Shown here in pieces: positions 37,251-47,875 of a stretch of DNA of 64,000 nt. Source of the DNA: Pelagibacteraceae bacterium (lineage in GTDB: Bacteria > Pseudomonadota > Alphaproteobacteria > Pelagibacterales > Pelagibacteraceae); NCBI GenBank assembly GCA_022763425.1, contig JALEGD010000001.1, forward strand, positions 1,006,572-1,070,571, in the 5' to 3' direction. The position numbers and the translations under genes are program-made. The stretch's first letter is position 1; each line of letters opens with the position of its first letter. The notes under the pieces are model-generated. The model was not told the origin of the DNA. It saw only the letters and a list, made by a program, of their open reading frames with translations, and did no database searches.

Positions 37251-38578
37251 TAATGAACTGTTTTTTTAATAATTGAAATGCACTTTTGTAATAATTTTTT
37301 ATTATCAGACTCACCCATAATTCTAATTTTAGGTTCGGTTCCAGACTTTCTAACCAGCATCCTTCCTTGACCTTTCATTAATTGATTAGCTTGGTTAATT
37401 GCCTTTTTGCATTTTGGAGAATTAATAATATTTTTATCTTTTACTGTTACATTTTCTAATATTTGAGGAGTAAGTTTGAACAAGTTAAATAGGTTACTTG
37501 TCTTTTTTGATTTTCTTAAGCTAAATAAAACTTCTAAAGCAACTAATAAACCGTCACCGGTTGTTGCAAACTTTCCAAGTATAATATGTCCAGATTGTTC
37601 TCCGCCTAAATTAAAGTTATTTTTTTTCATCACTTCTTTAACATACCTGTCTCCAACATCTGCACGTTTAAATTTAATTTTTTGATTTTTAAAATATTTT
37701 TCTAAACCATAGTTAGACATTAAAGTTCCAACAACCCCGCCTTTGAGTAATCTTTTTTTTCTCCACCTTGTAGCTAGCATTGCAATAATTTGATCACCAT
37801 CAATAATTTTTCCTTTTTCATCACAAATAATAATCCGGTCAGCATCTCCATCAAGTGCTATTCCAATATGAGCTTTATATTTTTTTACCGCTGATTGAAT
37901 TTTATTTGGAAAAGTTGATCCACAATTCTTATTTATATTTAATCCATTAGGTTCAGTTCCAATGGTAATAACTTTTGCACCAAGAGATCTAAGTAATTTA
38001 GGTCCAGCCTTATAACCTGCGCCATTTGCACAATCTAAAACAATTTTTAGTTTCTTAAGATTAAAGTTTTTTGGAAAATTTTTCTTTATAATATCAATGT
38101 ATAGATCAGTACCCGTTTCTAACCTTTTTACTCTTCCTAATTTTTCTGCATTGATAAGGTGCTTTTGAGTATTGGTATCTATAATTTTTTCAATTTTTTT
38201 TTCAATTTTATCTGATAACTTCATTCCATCTGGGCCAAACAGTTTCATACCATTATCATCATAAGGGTTATGAGATGCGGTAATCATGATGCCCATATTT
38301 GCTTTCATACGCTTTGTGATCATCGCTAGTGCGTTGGTTGGCATAGGACCAAAAGTAAAAACGTTCATTCCAGCAGAGGTTAATCCAGATACTAATGCAG
38401 GCTCTAAAGTATAACCTGATAACCTTGTATCTTTTGCAATAATAGCAACGGGTTTATTTTTTTTTGGATTTGTAAAATAGGTCGCCGCGGCCAAACCAAA
38501 TTTAAAGAATTTTTCACCGTTAATTAAACCTTGGTTTACTTTCCCTCTGATGCCATCTGTTCCAAAATATTTTTTCAT
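37250..38578 (-). CDS. glmM: Phosphoglucosamine mutase
   Basis: Converts glucosamine 6-phosphate to glucosamine 1-phosphate for UDP-GlcNAc, hence peptidoglycan and LPS. The 442-residue protein has the FGTDGIRG start, catalytic phosphoserine Ser102 in TASHNPYDDNGMK, the metal loop DGDADR, GGEQSGHI sugar-binding loop and RKSGTEPKIRIM phosphate loop. folP stands directly upstream and ends one base into glmM, the common ftsH-folP-glmM order. Confidence 0.96.
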   Translation of the reverse strand: MKKYFGTDGIRGKVNQGLINGEKFFKFGLAAATYFTNPKKNKPVAIIAKDTRLSGYTLEPALVSGLTSAGMNVFTFGPMPTNALAMITKRMKANMGIMITASHNPYDDNGMKLFGPDGMKLSDKIEKKIEKIIDTNTQKHLINAEKLGRVKRLETGTDLYIDIIKKNFPKNFNLKKLKIVLDCANGAGYKAGPKLLRSLGAKVITIGTEPNGLNINKNCGSTFPNKIQSAVKKYKAHIGIALDGDADRIIICDEKGKIIDGDQIIAMLATRWRKKRLLKGGVVGTLMSNYGLEKYFKNQKIKFKRADVGDRYVKEVMKKNNFNLGGEQSGHIILGKFATTGDGLLVALEVLFSLRKSKKTSNLFNLFKLTPQILENVTVKDKNIINSPKCKKAINQANQLMKGQGRMLVRKSGTEPKIRIMGESDNKKLLQKCISIIKKTVH

Positions 38579-39633
38579 TAAATTGAGTTTAAAGCCTCCT
38601 GAACTTTTAGTGCTTCATAAGATTCTTTTATATCATGAACTCTAAAACACTGCACACCTTGGTTATACCCTGTTATGACTGCTGCCAAAGTACCACCTAA
38701 TCTATCTTTACTATCTTTATCTTTCATAACTTTGCCAATAAAACTTTTTCTTGATGGTCCTAACATAATTGGACATCCTAAAGCATGGAATAAACCAATG
38801 TTAGAAATAAGATTTAAATTGTGATCCAAATTTTTACCAAAGCAAATACCTGGATCTAAAATAATATTTTGTTTTAAAAACTTTTTTTTGGTTAATTGAT
38901 TAATTTTATTTTCAAAATAATCATAAATATCCAAAAGCACATTTTGATAGCTTGGATTGTTTTGCATAATATCTGGCGTTCCTTGAGAATGATTTAAAAT
39001 AATTGGTTTTTTTAACTTGGCTACAACGCTTAATGATTGTGGATCAAAATCCATCGCAGAAACATCATTAATTATTTTTGCACCTTTTTTTATTGCAGCA
39101 ACCATAACTTGTGATTTTCTTGTATCGATTGAGATTTTATATTTCTTAATTTTTGAGATAACTTGTAATACCCTTTTTTTCTCATTTTCTACTGAAATAA
39201 GTTTTGCACCTGGACGCGTAGACTCTCCACCAATATCAATGATATCAGCGCCTTGATTTATCATTTCTTTAGAATGCTTGATTGCTTGCTTTAATTTATT
39301 AAATTTACCACCATCTGAAAAGCTATCTGGTGTAACATTTAAAACGCCAAAAATTTTGAAGGTATCAAGATTTATACCTGATATTTTTTTTCTTTTTTGA
39401 GTGATGTTTCTAATTTTTTTTAAAACTTCTTTTTTTAATTTGGATGGTAAATTTCTTAATTGACTTATATTTATTGTTTTAATTTGGTTTTTTTTACCTC
39501 GAGTTGTGATTTCTACTTTACCAAAAGCTAAGTTTTTATTTGCACATATGGGTAAGGCCTGTTTTGATTTAATCAATTTTCTGGCGTCTGAACCATAAGA
39601 CATACTTATGGGTCTTACATAAATTTTTTGCAT
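38578..39633 (-). CDS. folP: Dihydropteroate synthase with N-terminal extension
   Basis: Joins p-aminobenzoate to dihydropterin diphosphate in folate synthesis. The catalytic barrel starts near residue 93 with FGVLNVTPDSFSDGG and continues with IDIGGESTRPGA, IDTRKSQV and ILDPGICFGK. The 351 residues exceed the 270-280 of E. coli FolP because of about 90 N-terminal residues; similar extensions occur in other alphaproteobacteria, so this is a lineage trait and not a fusion to a known domain. It lies 10 bases after ftsH. Confidence 0.94.
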   Translation of the reverse strand: MQKIYVRPISMSYGSDARKLIKSKQALPICANKNLAFGKVEITTRGKKNQIKTINISQLRNLPSKLKKEVLKKIRNITQKRKKISGINLDTFKIFGVLNVTPDSFSDGGKFNKLKQAIKHSKEMINQGADIIDIGGESTRPGAKLISVENEKKRVLQVISKIKKYKISIDTRKSQVMVAAIKKGAKIINDVSAMDFDPQSLSVVAKLKKPIILNHSQGTPDIMQNNPSYQNVLLDIYDYFENKINQLTKKKFLKQNIILDPGICFGKNLDHNLNLISNIGLFHALGCPIMLGPSRKSFIGKVMKDKDSKDRLGGTLAAVITGYNQGVQCFRVHDIKESYEALKVQEALNSI

Positions 39634-39643
39634 CGTTTATTGA

Positions 39644-41551
39644 TTAAGTAAGCTTTGGCTTTAAACCAATTGAGCCTAGAGCAGATTCTTTTTTACCACT
39701 ACCTTGATTTTGATCTGGTTTATCAGAATGTCTAGTTGGATAAGTATCTTTGTATAAAATATTTGAGATTTCATCAAAAGTTAAAGTTTCATAATCCATC
39801 AAAGCCTTTGCAAGTTTATGTAGATCATCAATTTTGTCTTCCATAATCTTTTGAGCTTTTTGATAACCTTCAAACACAATTCGTTTAACTTCTTTATCAA
39901 TCTTTTGCACAGTCTCTTCCGACATACTTTGGTTTTTAGTAATTGATCTTCCAAGAAATACCTCTTCTTCATTATCACCATAAGCAATTGGTCCTAGTTC
40001 TTCGGACATTCCATATTTTGTCACCATGTCTTTTGCTATTTGTGTTACCTTTCCAATATCAGAACTTCCTCCACCACCTGCGCCTGTTGTGACTTTATCT
40101 TTTCCAAATATTTTTTCTTCAGCAACTCTTCCGCCCATTGCCATGGCAATCATTCCTTCAAATTGATCTTTTGATTGATAATCTTCATCTTTTTCAGGTA
40201 ACCACATTACCATTCCGCCAGCCATTCCTCTTGGAATAATTGTTGCTTTATGCATTTTAATATTTTTAATTTTTACATTTAATCCAACGATCGCATGACC
40301 TGCTTCATGATAAGCTGTTAATTTTTTGTCATCTTCTGTAATGACTTTAGAACGTCTTTCTGCTCCCATCATGATTTTGTCTTTTGCTTCTTCAACATCA
40401 ATCATGGTAACAATTCTTTTATTTTTTCTAGCAGCAAGTAATGCTGACTCGTTAATAATATTTGCTAAATCCGCTCCAGAAAACCCAGGTGTTCCTCTTG
40501 CAATTGTTCTTAAATCTACATCTGGTCCTGTTTGGATTTTTTTTGCGTGTACTTTTAATATTGCTTCTCTTCCGATAATATCAGGTCTTGGGACAATAAC
40601 TTGTCTATCAAATCTTCCAGGTCTTAATAGGGCTGGGTCTAGGACATCAGGTCTGTTTGTAGCTGCAATTAAAATGACTCCATCATTTGTTTCAAATCCA
40701 TCCATCTCAACTAATAATTGGTTTAATGTTTGCTCTCTTTCATCATTTCCTCCACCAAGTCCTGCACCTCTACTTCTTCCAACTGCATCAATTTCATCTA
40801 TGAAAATAATACAAGGTGAGTTTTTCTTTCCCTGTTCGAACATATCTCTTACTCGTGATGCTCCAACCCCAACAAACATTTCTACGAAATCTGATCCTGA
40901 AATTGTAAAGAATGGCACATTAGCTTCACCGGCTACTGCTCTTGCAATTAAAGTTTTACCTGTACCTGGAGGTCCAACTAACAAAGCACCTTTTGGAATT
41001 TTTCCACCAAGTCTTTGATACTTTCTTGGATCCTTTAAAAATTCTACAACCTCTTCTAATTCTTCTTTAGCCTCTTCAACTCCTGCAACATCTTTGAATG
41101 TCACTCGGCCTTTAACTTCATTCATTAGTTTTGCTTTGGATTTTCCAAAACCCATCGCTCCACCTTTTCCTCCTTGCATTTGACGCATGAAGAAAATCCA
41201 AACTCCAATTAATAATAACATTGGGAACCATGACAATAAAACACCAAAGAATGATGGCATACTATCTTCGGATGGTCCTGCAGTAATTGCTACTCCTTTA
41301 TCAGTTAATTTTTGAACTAGTTCAGGATAATTTGGAGAATAAGTTTTAAACCTTGTTCCATTTGAAAAAGTTCCGGAAACTTCACTTCCTCTAATGTCAA
41401 CTGAAGTTACGTTACCTTTATCTACTTCAGTGATAAAGGTAGAAAATGGAAGGTCTCTAGATGATGTATTATTTGGATTTTGGAATAGATTAAACAAACC
41501 TAAAACCAAAAGGGCAATGATACCCCACATCATCAGATTTTTAATATTCAT
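39644..41551 (-). CDS. ftsH: ATP-dependent zinc metalloprotease FtsH
   Basis: Membrane-anchored AAA+ protease of 635 residues: two N-terminal transmembrane segments (about 7-22 and 101-123) with a periplasmic domain between, AAA module with Walker A GPPGTGKT (193-200), Walker [12 protein letters not shown] (about 248-258), the SRH region [19 protein letters not shown], and the zinc site HEAGH (415-419). It degrades membrane proteins and, in E. coli, sigma-32; rpoH is also in this window. It is followed by folP-glmM. Confidence 0.97.
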   Translation of the reverse strand: MNIKNLMMWGIIALLVLGLFNLFQNPNNTSSRDLPFSTFITEVDKGNVTSVDIRGSEVSGTFSNGTRFKTYSPNYPELVQKLTDKGVAITAGPSEDSMPSFFGVLLSWFPMLLLIGVWIFFMRQMQGGKGGAMGFGKSKAKLMNEVKGRVTFKDVAGVEEAKEELEEVVEFLKDPRKYQRLGGKIPKGALLVGPPGTGKTLIARAVAGEANVPFFTISGSDFVEMFVGVGASRVRDMFEQGKKNSPCIIFIDEIDAVGRSRGAGLGGGNDEREQTLNQLLVEMDGFETNDGVILIAATNRPDVLDPALLRPGRFDRQVIVPRPDIIGREAILKVHAKKIQTGPDVDLRTIARGTPGFSGADLANIINESALLAARKNKRIVTMIDVEEAKDKIMMGAERRSKVITEDDKKLTAYHEAGHAIVGLNVKIKNIKMHKATIIPRGMAGGMVMWLPEKDEDYQSKDQFEGMIAMAMGGRVAEEKIFGKDKVTTGAGGGGSSDIGKVTQIAKDMVTKYGMSEELGPIAYGDNEEEVFLGRSITKNQSMSEETVQKIDKEVKRIVFEGYQKAQKIMEDKIDDLHKLAKALMDYETLTFDEISNILYKDTYPTRHSDKPDQNQGSGKKESALGSIGLKPKLT

Positions 41552-41606
41552 ATAATATAAAGTAATTATTAATTCGTTTTAAACAAGATCAAAAAGGTCC
41601 TATTTA

Positions 41607-42608
41607 TCAACGTTTTCTATTTTCTTTTTTTACTTTGACTAAATTAAGGCCATTTTCAAAAACATAACCGCCAAGAGTAACTTTGTTAGTATTATTTTTA
41701 GATAAATCTGTGATTAGGCGATCAATACCTTTGGCTCTTGGAGGATAATTCTTATTTTTTGCCAAAAAAGAAGAGATAGATCTAAAAATAACCTCATTAG
41801 GCTCTTTAAATAATTTTTTTGAAATACTAGAAACGTTTCCTTTGTTTGTAATATATTTTTTTACAGCTTGATTAGAATAAAATTCTAATGCCTCACTTGC
41901 CTTGTCTAAATTAGTTAAGGTTTTTAAAAGTCTTTGATCGCCAAGACCCTCTTTTTCCATAAAATTTCTTAATTTTCTTACTCTGGATCTTAAGTATTTA
42001 TCTTTAAAATTAGATGGATCATTAACAAAAAAACTAAAGTTTTTTTTAGCAATTTTAACTAATTCATTTTTTTTAGTATTTAAAAATGGTCTTAAAAAAT
42101 AAATGTTCTTATATTTTGATACTTTTTTAATTGGTGAGAGTCCTGTTAAACCACTACCTCGACTTAACCTGATATAAAAATTTTCAACTTGATCATCTAG
42201 ATGATGACCTAATAGAATTTTTTTAACTTTTTTTCTTTTACAAAATTCAATGATTTTATCATATCTTTTAACTCTAGCTTCAGAGTGAAAATTGCTAGAA
42301 TTCTCAAATTTTATCTTAAAAATATTAGATTTTATTTTATGTTTTAATAAAGATGATTTAACTTTTTTGGCTTCTTTATCACTATTTTTTCTAACTCCGT
42401 GATCAATAATTATGCATTCAAAGTTTTTATTGCGATCAATAGAATATACTTTGGACAAATAAGCTAAAGCCATACTATCTGGTCCACCAGATACCCCAAT
42501 AACAAATTTTTTTTCTTTTAAATTTTTGTCTAAAAAGTTTTTAAAATGAGGAAATATATTTTCTAAGCTTTTATCCAATGCTTGGGCACTTGTATTTTTT
42601 CTTTTCAT
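41607..42608 (-). CDS. tilS: tRNA(Ile)-lysidine synthase
   Basis: Modifies C34 of tRNA-Ile(CAT) to lysidine, needed to read AUA. The 333-residue protein has the PP-loop SGGPDS (40-45), LGHHLDDQVENFYIRLSRGSG (core HHLDDQ) and RPFLNTKKNELV. C-terminal domains of longer TilS proteins are reduced. The gene start overlaps the cpoB end by 38 bases in another frame, so coupling to cpoB is likely. Order cpoB-tilS-ftsH is standard. Confidence 0.95.
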   Translation of the reverse strand: MKRKNTSAQALDKSLENIFPHFKNFLDKNLKEKKFVIGVSGGPDSMALAYLSKVYSIDRNKNFECIIIDHGVRKNSDKEAKKVKSSLLKHKIKSNIFKIKFENSSNFHSEARVKRYDKIIEFCKRKKVKKILLGHHLDDQVENFYIRLSRGSGLTGLSPIKKVSKYKNIYFLRPFLNTKKNELVKIAKKNFSFFVNDPSNFKDKYLRSRVRKLRNFMEKEGLGDQRLLKTLTNLDKASEALEFYSNQAVKKYITNKGNVSSISKKLFKEPNEVIFRSISSFLAKNKNYPPRAKGIDRLITDLSKNNTNKVTLGGYVFENGLNLVKVKKENRKR

Positions 42609-43494
42609 ACTTCGCTTTTTGGATAACAGACTGTTTAGCTTTAGGATACTGTTTTGTTATACCATCAAGCATCTGACAACCTTGGTCTTTTTCACCCAGC
42701 TCAGATAATGTGACTCCAAGCTTTAATAAATTTTGCGGTCCTTTAGAACTTTGAGGATATTTTTGATATCCATCAAGGTAAGCTGCTGCTGCATCATGAT
42801 AAAGTTGTCTGATATAAAAAGTTTCTGCATACCAGTATTGTGCGTTTCCAGCGAGTTTATGTTTTGAATTTTTTTTAACAAATTCTCTTAAAGCTAATTC
42901 GGCTTGATCATAATCACCAACTTTAATTAAACTTGTTGCAAATTTGTATTGCTCCTCAGGAGATTTTTTTGGTAAAATTTCTTTAACTTCTGGCTCTTCA
43001 ATTTTCACAACACTTGCAGGATTAATTGAACTTGTTTGTTGTTGCTCAGGTTCTTTTTGAACCACCATGTTACCTAAATTTTGAGGTTTGTCTGTTCCAG
43101 GAAATTGTTTTGTTTTTGTTTTTTTTGTAACTTGTTTAACATTACCTGTTTCTAAATCTGATAATCTTAATTCATTATCTTTTTGCGTTTTGTTTAGTCT
43201 TTCATTTAATTGTTCAAATGAAAACATAACTTCTTCATGACTAGCAGTAAGTTTTTGCATTTGCTCTTCAAGCTCTGTTATTTTTACAAGCTGTCGGGTT
43301 AAAGCACCTTCCAGCGAACCTGATGCTTGAGTTTTTCCAGAACCTTTAAAGCTTTGTGAGTAAACTGCTTTTTCCAAAGTTTGCATATCTTTTTTGATTT
43401 GCTGCAGTTCTTTTAAAACTTGATTTAATTTTTCATCTGCCTTGGCAGTAGAAAAAATTAATAGGAATGAAAAAATAAAAATAATAAATCTCAT
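42571..43494 (-). CDS. cpoB: Tol-Pal system protein CpoB (YbgF)
   Basis: 307 residues: signal peptide (about 1-19, ending AKADE), a coiled-coil trimerisation region (about 20-110), a Pro/Gln/Lys linker and C-terminal TPR repeats (about 180-300) with YDQAELALREFVKKNSKH and AQYWYAETFYIR. The periplasmic protein links Tol-Pal constriction with PBP1B in E. coli. It is separated from pal by a terminator, so a separate promoter or read-through is expected. Confidence 0.92.
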   Translation of the reverse strand: MRFIIFIFSFLLIFSTAKADEKLNQVLKELQQIKKDMQTLEKAVYSQSFKGSGKTQASGSLEGALTRQLVKITELEEQMQKLTASHEEVMFSFEQLNERLNKTQKDNELRLSDLETGNVKQVTKKTKTKQFPGTDKPQNLGNMVVQKEPEQQQTSSINPASVVKIEEPEVKEILPKKSPEEQYKFATSLIKVGDYDQAELALREFVKKNSKHKLAGNAQYWYAETFYIRQLYHDAAAAYLDGYQKYPQSSKGPQNLLKLGVTLSELGEKDQGCQMLDGITKQYPKAKQSVIQKAKYEKKKYKCPSIG

Positions 43495-43522
43495 TAAGTT
43501 AAGTAATACCTAAAAAATTGGC

Positions 43523-43555
43523 AAAAAAAAGACCCTGCGTTTAGACAGGGTCTTT
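43523..43555 (-). terminator. Rho-independent terminator after pal
   Basis: On the minus strand: AAAGACCCTG (43546-43555), 8-base loop, CAGGGTCTTT (43528-43537), then a run of T (43523-43530). Ten-pair stem with GC-rich middle. It sits between the pal stop and the cpoB start, so it ends or attenuates the tol-pal transcript before cpoB. Confidence 0.93.
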
Positions 43556-43585
43556 AATTAATCTTTTAAACCTTATGTAAACTGA

Positions 43586-44053
43586 TTACTTAGCTTTTAC
43601 AGTTACAGATCTTCTGTTTTGAGACCATGCTAGTCTTGAAGATTCTGGGTTTACAGGTCTTTCTTTACCATAACTGATTACAGTCACGTTACTTCCGCTA
43701 ACACCTTGAGACATTAAATAATCTCTTACAGCGTTTGCTCTTCTTTCACCTAATGCTAAGTTGTACTCTCTAGTACCTCTTTCGTCGGCATGACCTTCTA
43801 CTACCACACTAATTCCAGAAGACTTAATATAAGCTGCTTGCTTATTTAAAGTGCTTTTAGATGCAGTATGTAAAGCTGATTTGTTAGTTGCAAAGAATAC
43901 TCTATCAGGAACACCAGCTGCTAAAAATTTTACAGTGTCTGTTCCAGTGTACCAATCGTTTGACGTTCTTTTTTTTCCGCCAGTTGCACAGGCAGATACT
44001 AAAAAACCTAAAACTGCTACAAGAGCGAAATTTCTAATATTAGTTAATGACAT
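43586..44053 (-). CDS. pal: Peptidoglycan-associated lipoprotein Pal
   Basis: 155 residues: a lipoprotein signal with lipobox (VSAC, Cys22 predicted lipidated), a short linker, and a C-terminal OmpA-like peptidoglycan-binding domain containing VEGHADERGTREYNLALGERRA and a NRRSVTV end. It anchors outer membrane to the cell wall and binds TolB. Order tolQ-tolR-tolA-tolB-pal is complete here. About 94 bases separate it from tolB. Confidence 0.97.
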   Translation of the reverse strand: MSLTNIRNFALVAVLGFLVSACATGGKKRTSNDWYTGTDTVKFLAAGVPDRVFFATNKSALHTASKSTLNKQAAYIKSSGISVVVEGHADERGTREYNLALGERRANAVRDYLMSQGVSGSNVTVISYGKERPVNPESSRLAWSQNRRSVTVKAK

Positions 44054-44147
44054 ATATCCTCTTAAAATTTAAATTTTATTAATCTCACTTCTACATAATT
44101 GAAAACGAGTTTCAACCCTAGATTAATAAAAAAAACCTTCAATTCGC

Positions 44148-45485
44148 CTATTTTGACAATAAACCAGACCAAGATGGGTCTGATGCGTCAGTTGGAGTTT
44201 TAATTTTAACCTCATTGTAGCCAGTAATATCAATAGCCCATAACTTTGCACTAGATCCTTGTCCTTTTTTTCCACCAGCTGTTTCACGATAGAAAATTAA
44301 TACTCTTCCATTTGGTGACCATGATGGTGCTTCTTGATAAAAGTTTTGTGTTAACAATCTTTCACCTGTTCCATCGGTTCGCATAACACCGATATAAAAT
44401 TTTCCTTTATGAATTTTTGTAAATGCAATTAAATCTCCTCTTGGAGACCAAACTGGAGTTCCATACAAACCTTTTCCTCTTGAAATTCTTTTGACACCTC
44501 TTCCATCACTTCTCATGGTATAAATTTGTTGAAAGCCACTTCGGTCTGAATTGAACACAATAAATCTTCCATCAGGTGAAAATGATGGCGATGTATCAAT
44601 TGCAGGATTAGATGTTATCTGCTCGACACGCCTTGACTCAATATCCATTGTATAAATATCTGAGTTACCATCTCTTGCAAAACTCATAATAATTTTTCTT
44701 CCATCTGGAGAAAATCTTGGTGCAAAAGTCATTCCTGGAAAATCACCGACTACTTCTTGAATCCCAGTTTCAATATTTAATAAATAAACTCTCGGTAAAT
44801 TTTTAAAATAAGACATGTAAGTCACCATTTTTCCATTTGGACTAAATCTTGGTGTAAGCACAAGTTCATTTCCTAACGTTAAAAATTTATTATTCGCACC
44901 ATCTTGATCCATGATAGCTAATTTTTTTTCACGTTGTGTTTTTGGACCACTCTCCGCAACATAAATAATTCTAGTATCAAAATATCCTTCCTCACCGGTA
45001 AGTCTTTGATAAATTTTATCAGAAATAATATGAGCAATTCTTCTCCAGGACGATGGTGTAGCAAATAAAGCAAGTCCTTCAATTTCTTTTGCTGAGACTA
45101 CATCCCACAGTCTAAACTCTACTCTTAATCTTCCTTTATCATCAATTCTCAATTTGCCTGAAACCATGATTTGAGCTTTGATTAATCTCCAGTCCTCAAA
45201 TCTAGGTTTTAAATGAGATAATTTTGGTTGCTGAATGTAAGATTTATTATCTAAAACATAAAATAAACCTGAGCGCATTAAATTTCCCTTAATCACTTTT
45301 GGTAAATTTTCTTCTAATTTTAATGATTTAATTTTTTCAGAAAATTTTTCTGGATTATCAATATAAAAATTTGATATCGCAGTTGGCAGTGGTTCAAGAT
45401 TTCCTCTTGTAATATCAATTGTAACTACAGCAAAAGATTTACTGGTAAATAGAATTAAAAATAAAGTTACTAATATTTTTTTCAC
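44148..45485 (-). CDS. tolB: Tol-Pal system periplasmic protein TolB
   Basis: 445 residues with a signal peptide (about 1-19, ending KSFA), an N-terminal mixed domain, and a C-terminal beta-propeller with repeated motifs such as [32 protein letters not shown] and [16 protein letters not shown]. Standard length. It bridges Pal and TolA at the division site. It starts 2 bases after tolA, so it is coupled. Confidence 0.97.
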   Translation of the reverse strand: MKKILVTLFLILFTSKSFAVVTIDITRGNLEPLPTAISNFYIDNPEKFSEKIKSLKLEENLPKVIKGNLMRSGLFYVLDNKSYIQQPKLSHLKPRFEDWRLIKAQIMVSGKLRIDDKGRLRVEFRLWDVVSAKEIEGLALFATPSSWRRIAHIISDKIYQRLTGEEGYFDTRIIYVAESGPKTQREKKLAIMDQDGANNKFLTLGNELVLTPRFSPNGKMVTYMSYFKNLPRVYLLNIETGIQEVVGDFPGMTFAPRFSPDGRKIIMSFARDGNSDIYTMDIESRRVEQITSNPAIDTSPSFSPDGRFIVFNSDRSGFQQIYTMRSDGRGVKRISRGKGLYGTPVWSPRGDLIAFTKIHKGKFYIGVMRTDGTGERLLTQNFYQEAPSWSPNGRVLIFYRETAGGKKGQGSSAKLWAIDITGYNEVKIKTPTDASDPSWSGLLSK

Positions 45486-45487
45486 AA

Positions 45488-46300
45488 TTATCCTCTTAAC
45501 ATTTCTTTTGCGTCAAAATTAAGTTGTAAATCTTTCCACTTATCATGTCCAGTTGCCGGCATCTTTAAAGGATTACACAATCTTACTGCTCTTAGTGCGC
45601 TTTCTGCTAAAACCTTATAAAATCCTTGTCCCGGTCTGTTCATTCTAACGTGATCTAAAATTTCTGAACTCATTATAGACCCATCTTTATTTAATTTTAA
45701 CCTCACTCTTACAGTTAAATCCTCATCATAAGGCAAACCAAGTGGGATGTTCCAACACTTAAAGATTTGCGCCTTTATGGCATCTTCTTGTGTAATAGTA
45801 AGACCTTTATCTAAACTAACAGTAGAATCTTGATCCTGTGTAATTTCTAAGCTTTGCTTTTGTTGAATATCAGCAGTTTCTTCTTTAGATTTATCAATTA
45901 AAGCAGCAATTTTATTAGGATCAAAAAGCTCTTTTTTTTCAAACTCAGATGACTGCCTAATCTCATCTTTAACTTCTTCAGGATTTTGTTTGTCAGTTTC
46001 TTTAGGCTTCTTTTTCTTAATTTGATCGGGCATAGGAACAGCGTCTTGCTTTTCTTTTTTCACAATCTTTGGTGGCGCTTGTTTTGTAACTACTCTTTCT
46101 TTTTCTTCCTTAATTTTTTCAATAATTTCCCTTGCTTTTGGAGCAAATGGTAATGCTGTTTTTTCTGATATTTGTATTAGATCAATTGATATGATTGGTG
46201 GAACATCGATTGGCTTTTTTACAATAAAAGGTAATGTAAAAAATGTTATCGCAAATATTCCTGCATGAAAAAGTATAGATAATGATAAACTTCTATACAT
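45488..46300 (-). CDS. tolA: Cell-envelope protein TolA
   Basis: 270 residues: one N-terminal transmembrane helix (about 5-25), a long Lys/Glu/Pro/Gln-rich periplasmic stalk (about 60-170), and a C-terminal TonB/TolA-like domain with [24 protein letters not shown] (core [10 protein letters not shown]) and [14 protein letters not shown]. It transmits force from TolQR to Pal/TolB. The stalk is shorter than in E. coli TolA (421 residues). It lies 1 base after tolR. Confidence 0.92.
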   Translation of the reverse strand: MYRSLSLSILFHAGIFAITFFTLPFIVKKPIDVPPIISIDLIQISEKTALPFAPKAREIIEKIKEEKERVVTKQAPPKIVKKEKQDAVPMPDQIKKKKPKETDKQNPEEVKDEIRQSSEFEKKELFDPNKIAALIDKSKEETADIQQKQSLEITQDQDSTVSLDKGLTITQEDAIKAQIFKCWNIPLGLPYDEDLTVRVRLKLNKDGSIMSSEILDHVRMNRPGQGFYKVLAESALRAVRLCNPLKMPATGHDKWKDLQLNFDAKEMLRG

Positions 46301-46301
46301 A

Positions 46302-46721
46302 TTAACGTTTTGTTTCAGTAATTAATGCGACCTTTGTAAAACCGTTTCCTGATAAATTACCCATAATATCAATAACGCGTCCGTAATTTAAATTTTTATC
46401 ACCCCTCACATATATTCTAGTATCAGTTCTGTTCTTTGATATGGCTAGAAGTTTTGGAACTAAATCAGAATAACCAACTCTTGTATCTTGTACAAAAATT
46501 TCTCCTTTTGCATTAATTGAAACTGTTAAAGGCTCATTATCATCAGGCAATGAATCTGCATTAGTCTCGGGTAAGTTTACTGGTACGCCAACTGTAAGCA
46601 TAGGAGCGGTCACCATAAATACAATTAATAAAACTAACATAACATCCACAAATGGAGTAACATTTATTTCACTAATAGGGGAATTGGATCTTGAAGAACT
46701 TTTATTTAGATTAACACCCAT
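46302..46721 (-). CDS. tolR: Tol-Pal system protein TolR
   Basis: 139-residue ExbD/TolR family protein: one membrane helix with the proton-coupling Asp in INVTPFVDVMLVLLIVFMV (Asp27 by my count of the sequence), then a periplasmic domain. Partner of TolQ. It overlaps the tolQ stop by one base. Confidence 0.96.
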   Translation of the reverse strand: MGVNLNKSSSRSNSPISEINVTPFVDVMLVLLIVFMVTAPMLTVGVPVNLPETNADSLPDDNEPLTVSINAKGEIFVQDTRVGYSDLVPKLLAISKNRTDTRIYVRGDKNLNYGRVIDIMGNLSGNGFTKVALITETKR

Positions 46722-47398
46722 TAAATTATTGATAAGAAAGTTTGTGTAAAGTTTTCTAATTTTTGAGTAAATTTTCGAGAACTACTTGTAAATTTATTAT
46801 AAGCAACAACTGCTGGAATTGCTGCTAACAAACCTAAAGCTGTAGCAAATAATGCTTCGGCAATACCTGGTGCTACAATTGCTAAACTAGTATTTCTAGA
46901 AATTGCGATTGACTGAAAGGAATTCATAATTCCCCAAACTGTTCCGAATAATCCAATAAAAGGTGCAACTGAACCCACTGTTGCAAGGAAAGTTAATTTA
47001 TTTTCATATTTTTCAACTTCTTTATCAATTGCAACATCCATCACTCTTTTAACTTTTTCAGTCAAAACAGCTTGAGACTGACTTTTGTTTTGCATTAAAT
47101 AATTAGCGCCAGATCTAAATACTACTGTCATTGGATCATCTGTATCTGAGCTAGTTTTTTCAAACAAAGTTTTTACAGATTTAGAATTTAAGAACTCTTC
47201 TTCAAATTCTTCTGAACTTTTAAATATTTTTTTAAATACTTTATATTTTTCAAAAATTAGTGCCCATGAATAGATTGATGCTGCAATTAACATAATAATT
47301 ACAGATTTAACGATAAAATCAGCTCTAGTAAAAAGAGTCCAAAAAGAAAAATCTGCTGCAGCAATTGCGGAAGCTGCGGCTCCTACTTGTGGTTCCAT
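46721..47398 (-). CDS. tolQ: Tol-Pal system protein TolQ
   Basis: 225-residue ExbB/TolQ family membrane protein with three hydrophobic helices; the family segment LATVGSVAPFIGLFGTVWG and the following SLAIVAPGIAEALFATALGLLAAIPAV (core EALFATALGLLAAIPA) form the proton channel. First gene of tolQRAB-pal; ybgC stands upstream by 63 bases. Confidence 0.96.
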   Translation of the reverse strand: MEPQVGAAASAIAAADFSFWTLFTRADFIVKSVIIMLIAASIYSWALIFEKYKVFKKIFKSSEEFEEEFLNSKSVKTLFEKTSSDTDDPMTVVFRSGANYLMQNKSQSQAVLTEKVKRVMDVAIDKEVEKYENKLTFLATVGSVAPFIGLFGTVWGIMNSFQSIAISRNTSLAIVAPGIAEALFATALGLLAAIPAVVAYNKFTSSSRKFTQKLENFTQTFLSII

Positions 47399-47461
47399 AT
47401 TTATAAATTCCTATTTTTGAAAATTGTCATTAATATGACAATGATCTATTGATATTTGTAA

Positions 47462-47875
47462 TTAAATACAACTTTTGAAAGATTTATATAGATCCTCTGG
47501 CATCTTTTTGGGTTTTCCAGATTGATCAATCACTGCAAGTTCAACATTTGCTATTACACGAGTTTCGCTATTCACATTTACAGACTGAATTAAATTAATT
47601 CTAACCGGTGAAATTTTAGATAACTTAGTGACAACGCTAACCTCTTCTTCAAATTTAACAGGCTTTTCATAATCTGTATGACACGATCTTACGACAATAT
47701 AAACGTCATTTTGATTGAGTTTTTTATGATCGTAACCTAAAGAATAAATCATTTCAGTTCTAGCTCTTTCAAAGTATTTTAAATAGTTAGCGTAATAGAC
47801 AATCCCACCCGCATCTGTGTCTTCGTAATAAATTTTTGTTTTATAGGTAAATGCTTTATCCATGAAAACCTTCAT
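47462..47875 (-). CDS. ybgC: Acyl-CoA thioesterase YbgC
   Basis: 137-residue hot-dog-fold thioesterase with the family active-site segment YYEDTDAGGIVYYANYLKYFERARTE (core YEDTDAGGIVYY), where the Asp is catalytic. It hydrolyses acyl-CoA and is traditionally encoded with tol-pal. Its annotated ATG lies 20 bases inside the ruvC-like gene; a second ATG at 47863 would cut the overlap to 8. Confidence 0.95.
   Translation of the reverse strand: MKVFMDKAFTYKTKIYYEDTDAGGIVYYANYLKYFERARTEMIYSLGYDHKKLNQNDVYIVVRSCHTDYEKPVKFEEEVSVVTKLSKISPVRINLIQSVNVNSETRVIANVELAVIDQSGKPKKMPEDLYKSFKSCI

Noticed and set aside
38578-39633. FolP as a gene fusion because of its extra N-terminus
   Set aside because: Similar extensions are seen in alphaproteobacterial dihydropteroate synthases; no separate domain is recognisable.
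40326-41018. 230-codon open frame on the plus strand opposite ftsH
   Set aside because: It mirrors the conserved AAA and protease coding sequence of ftsH; no ribosome-binding site and no recognisable protein.
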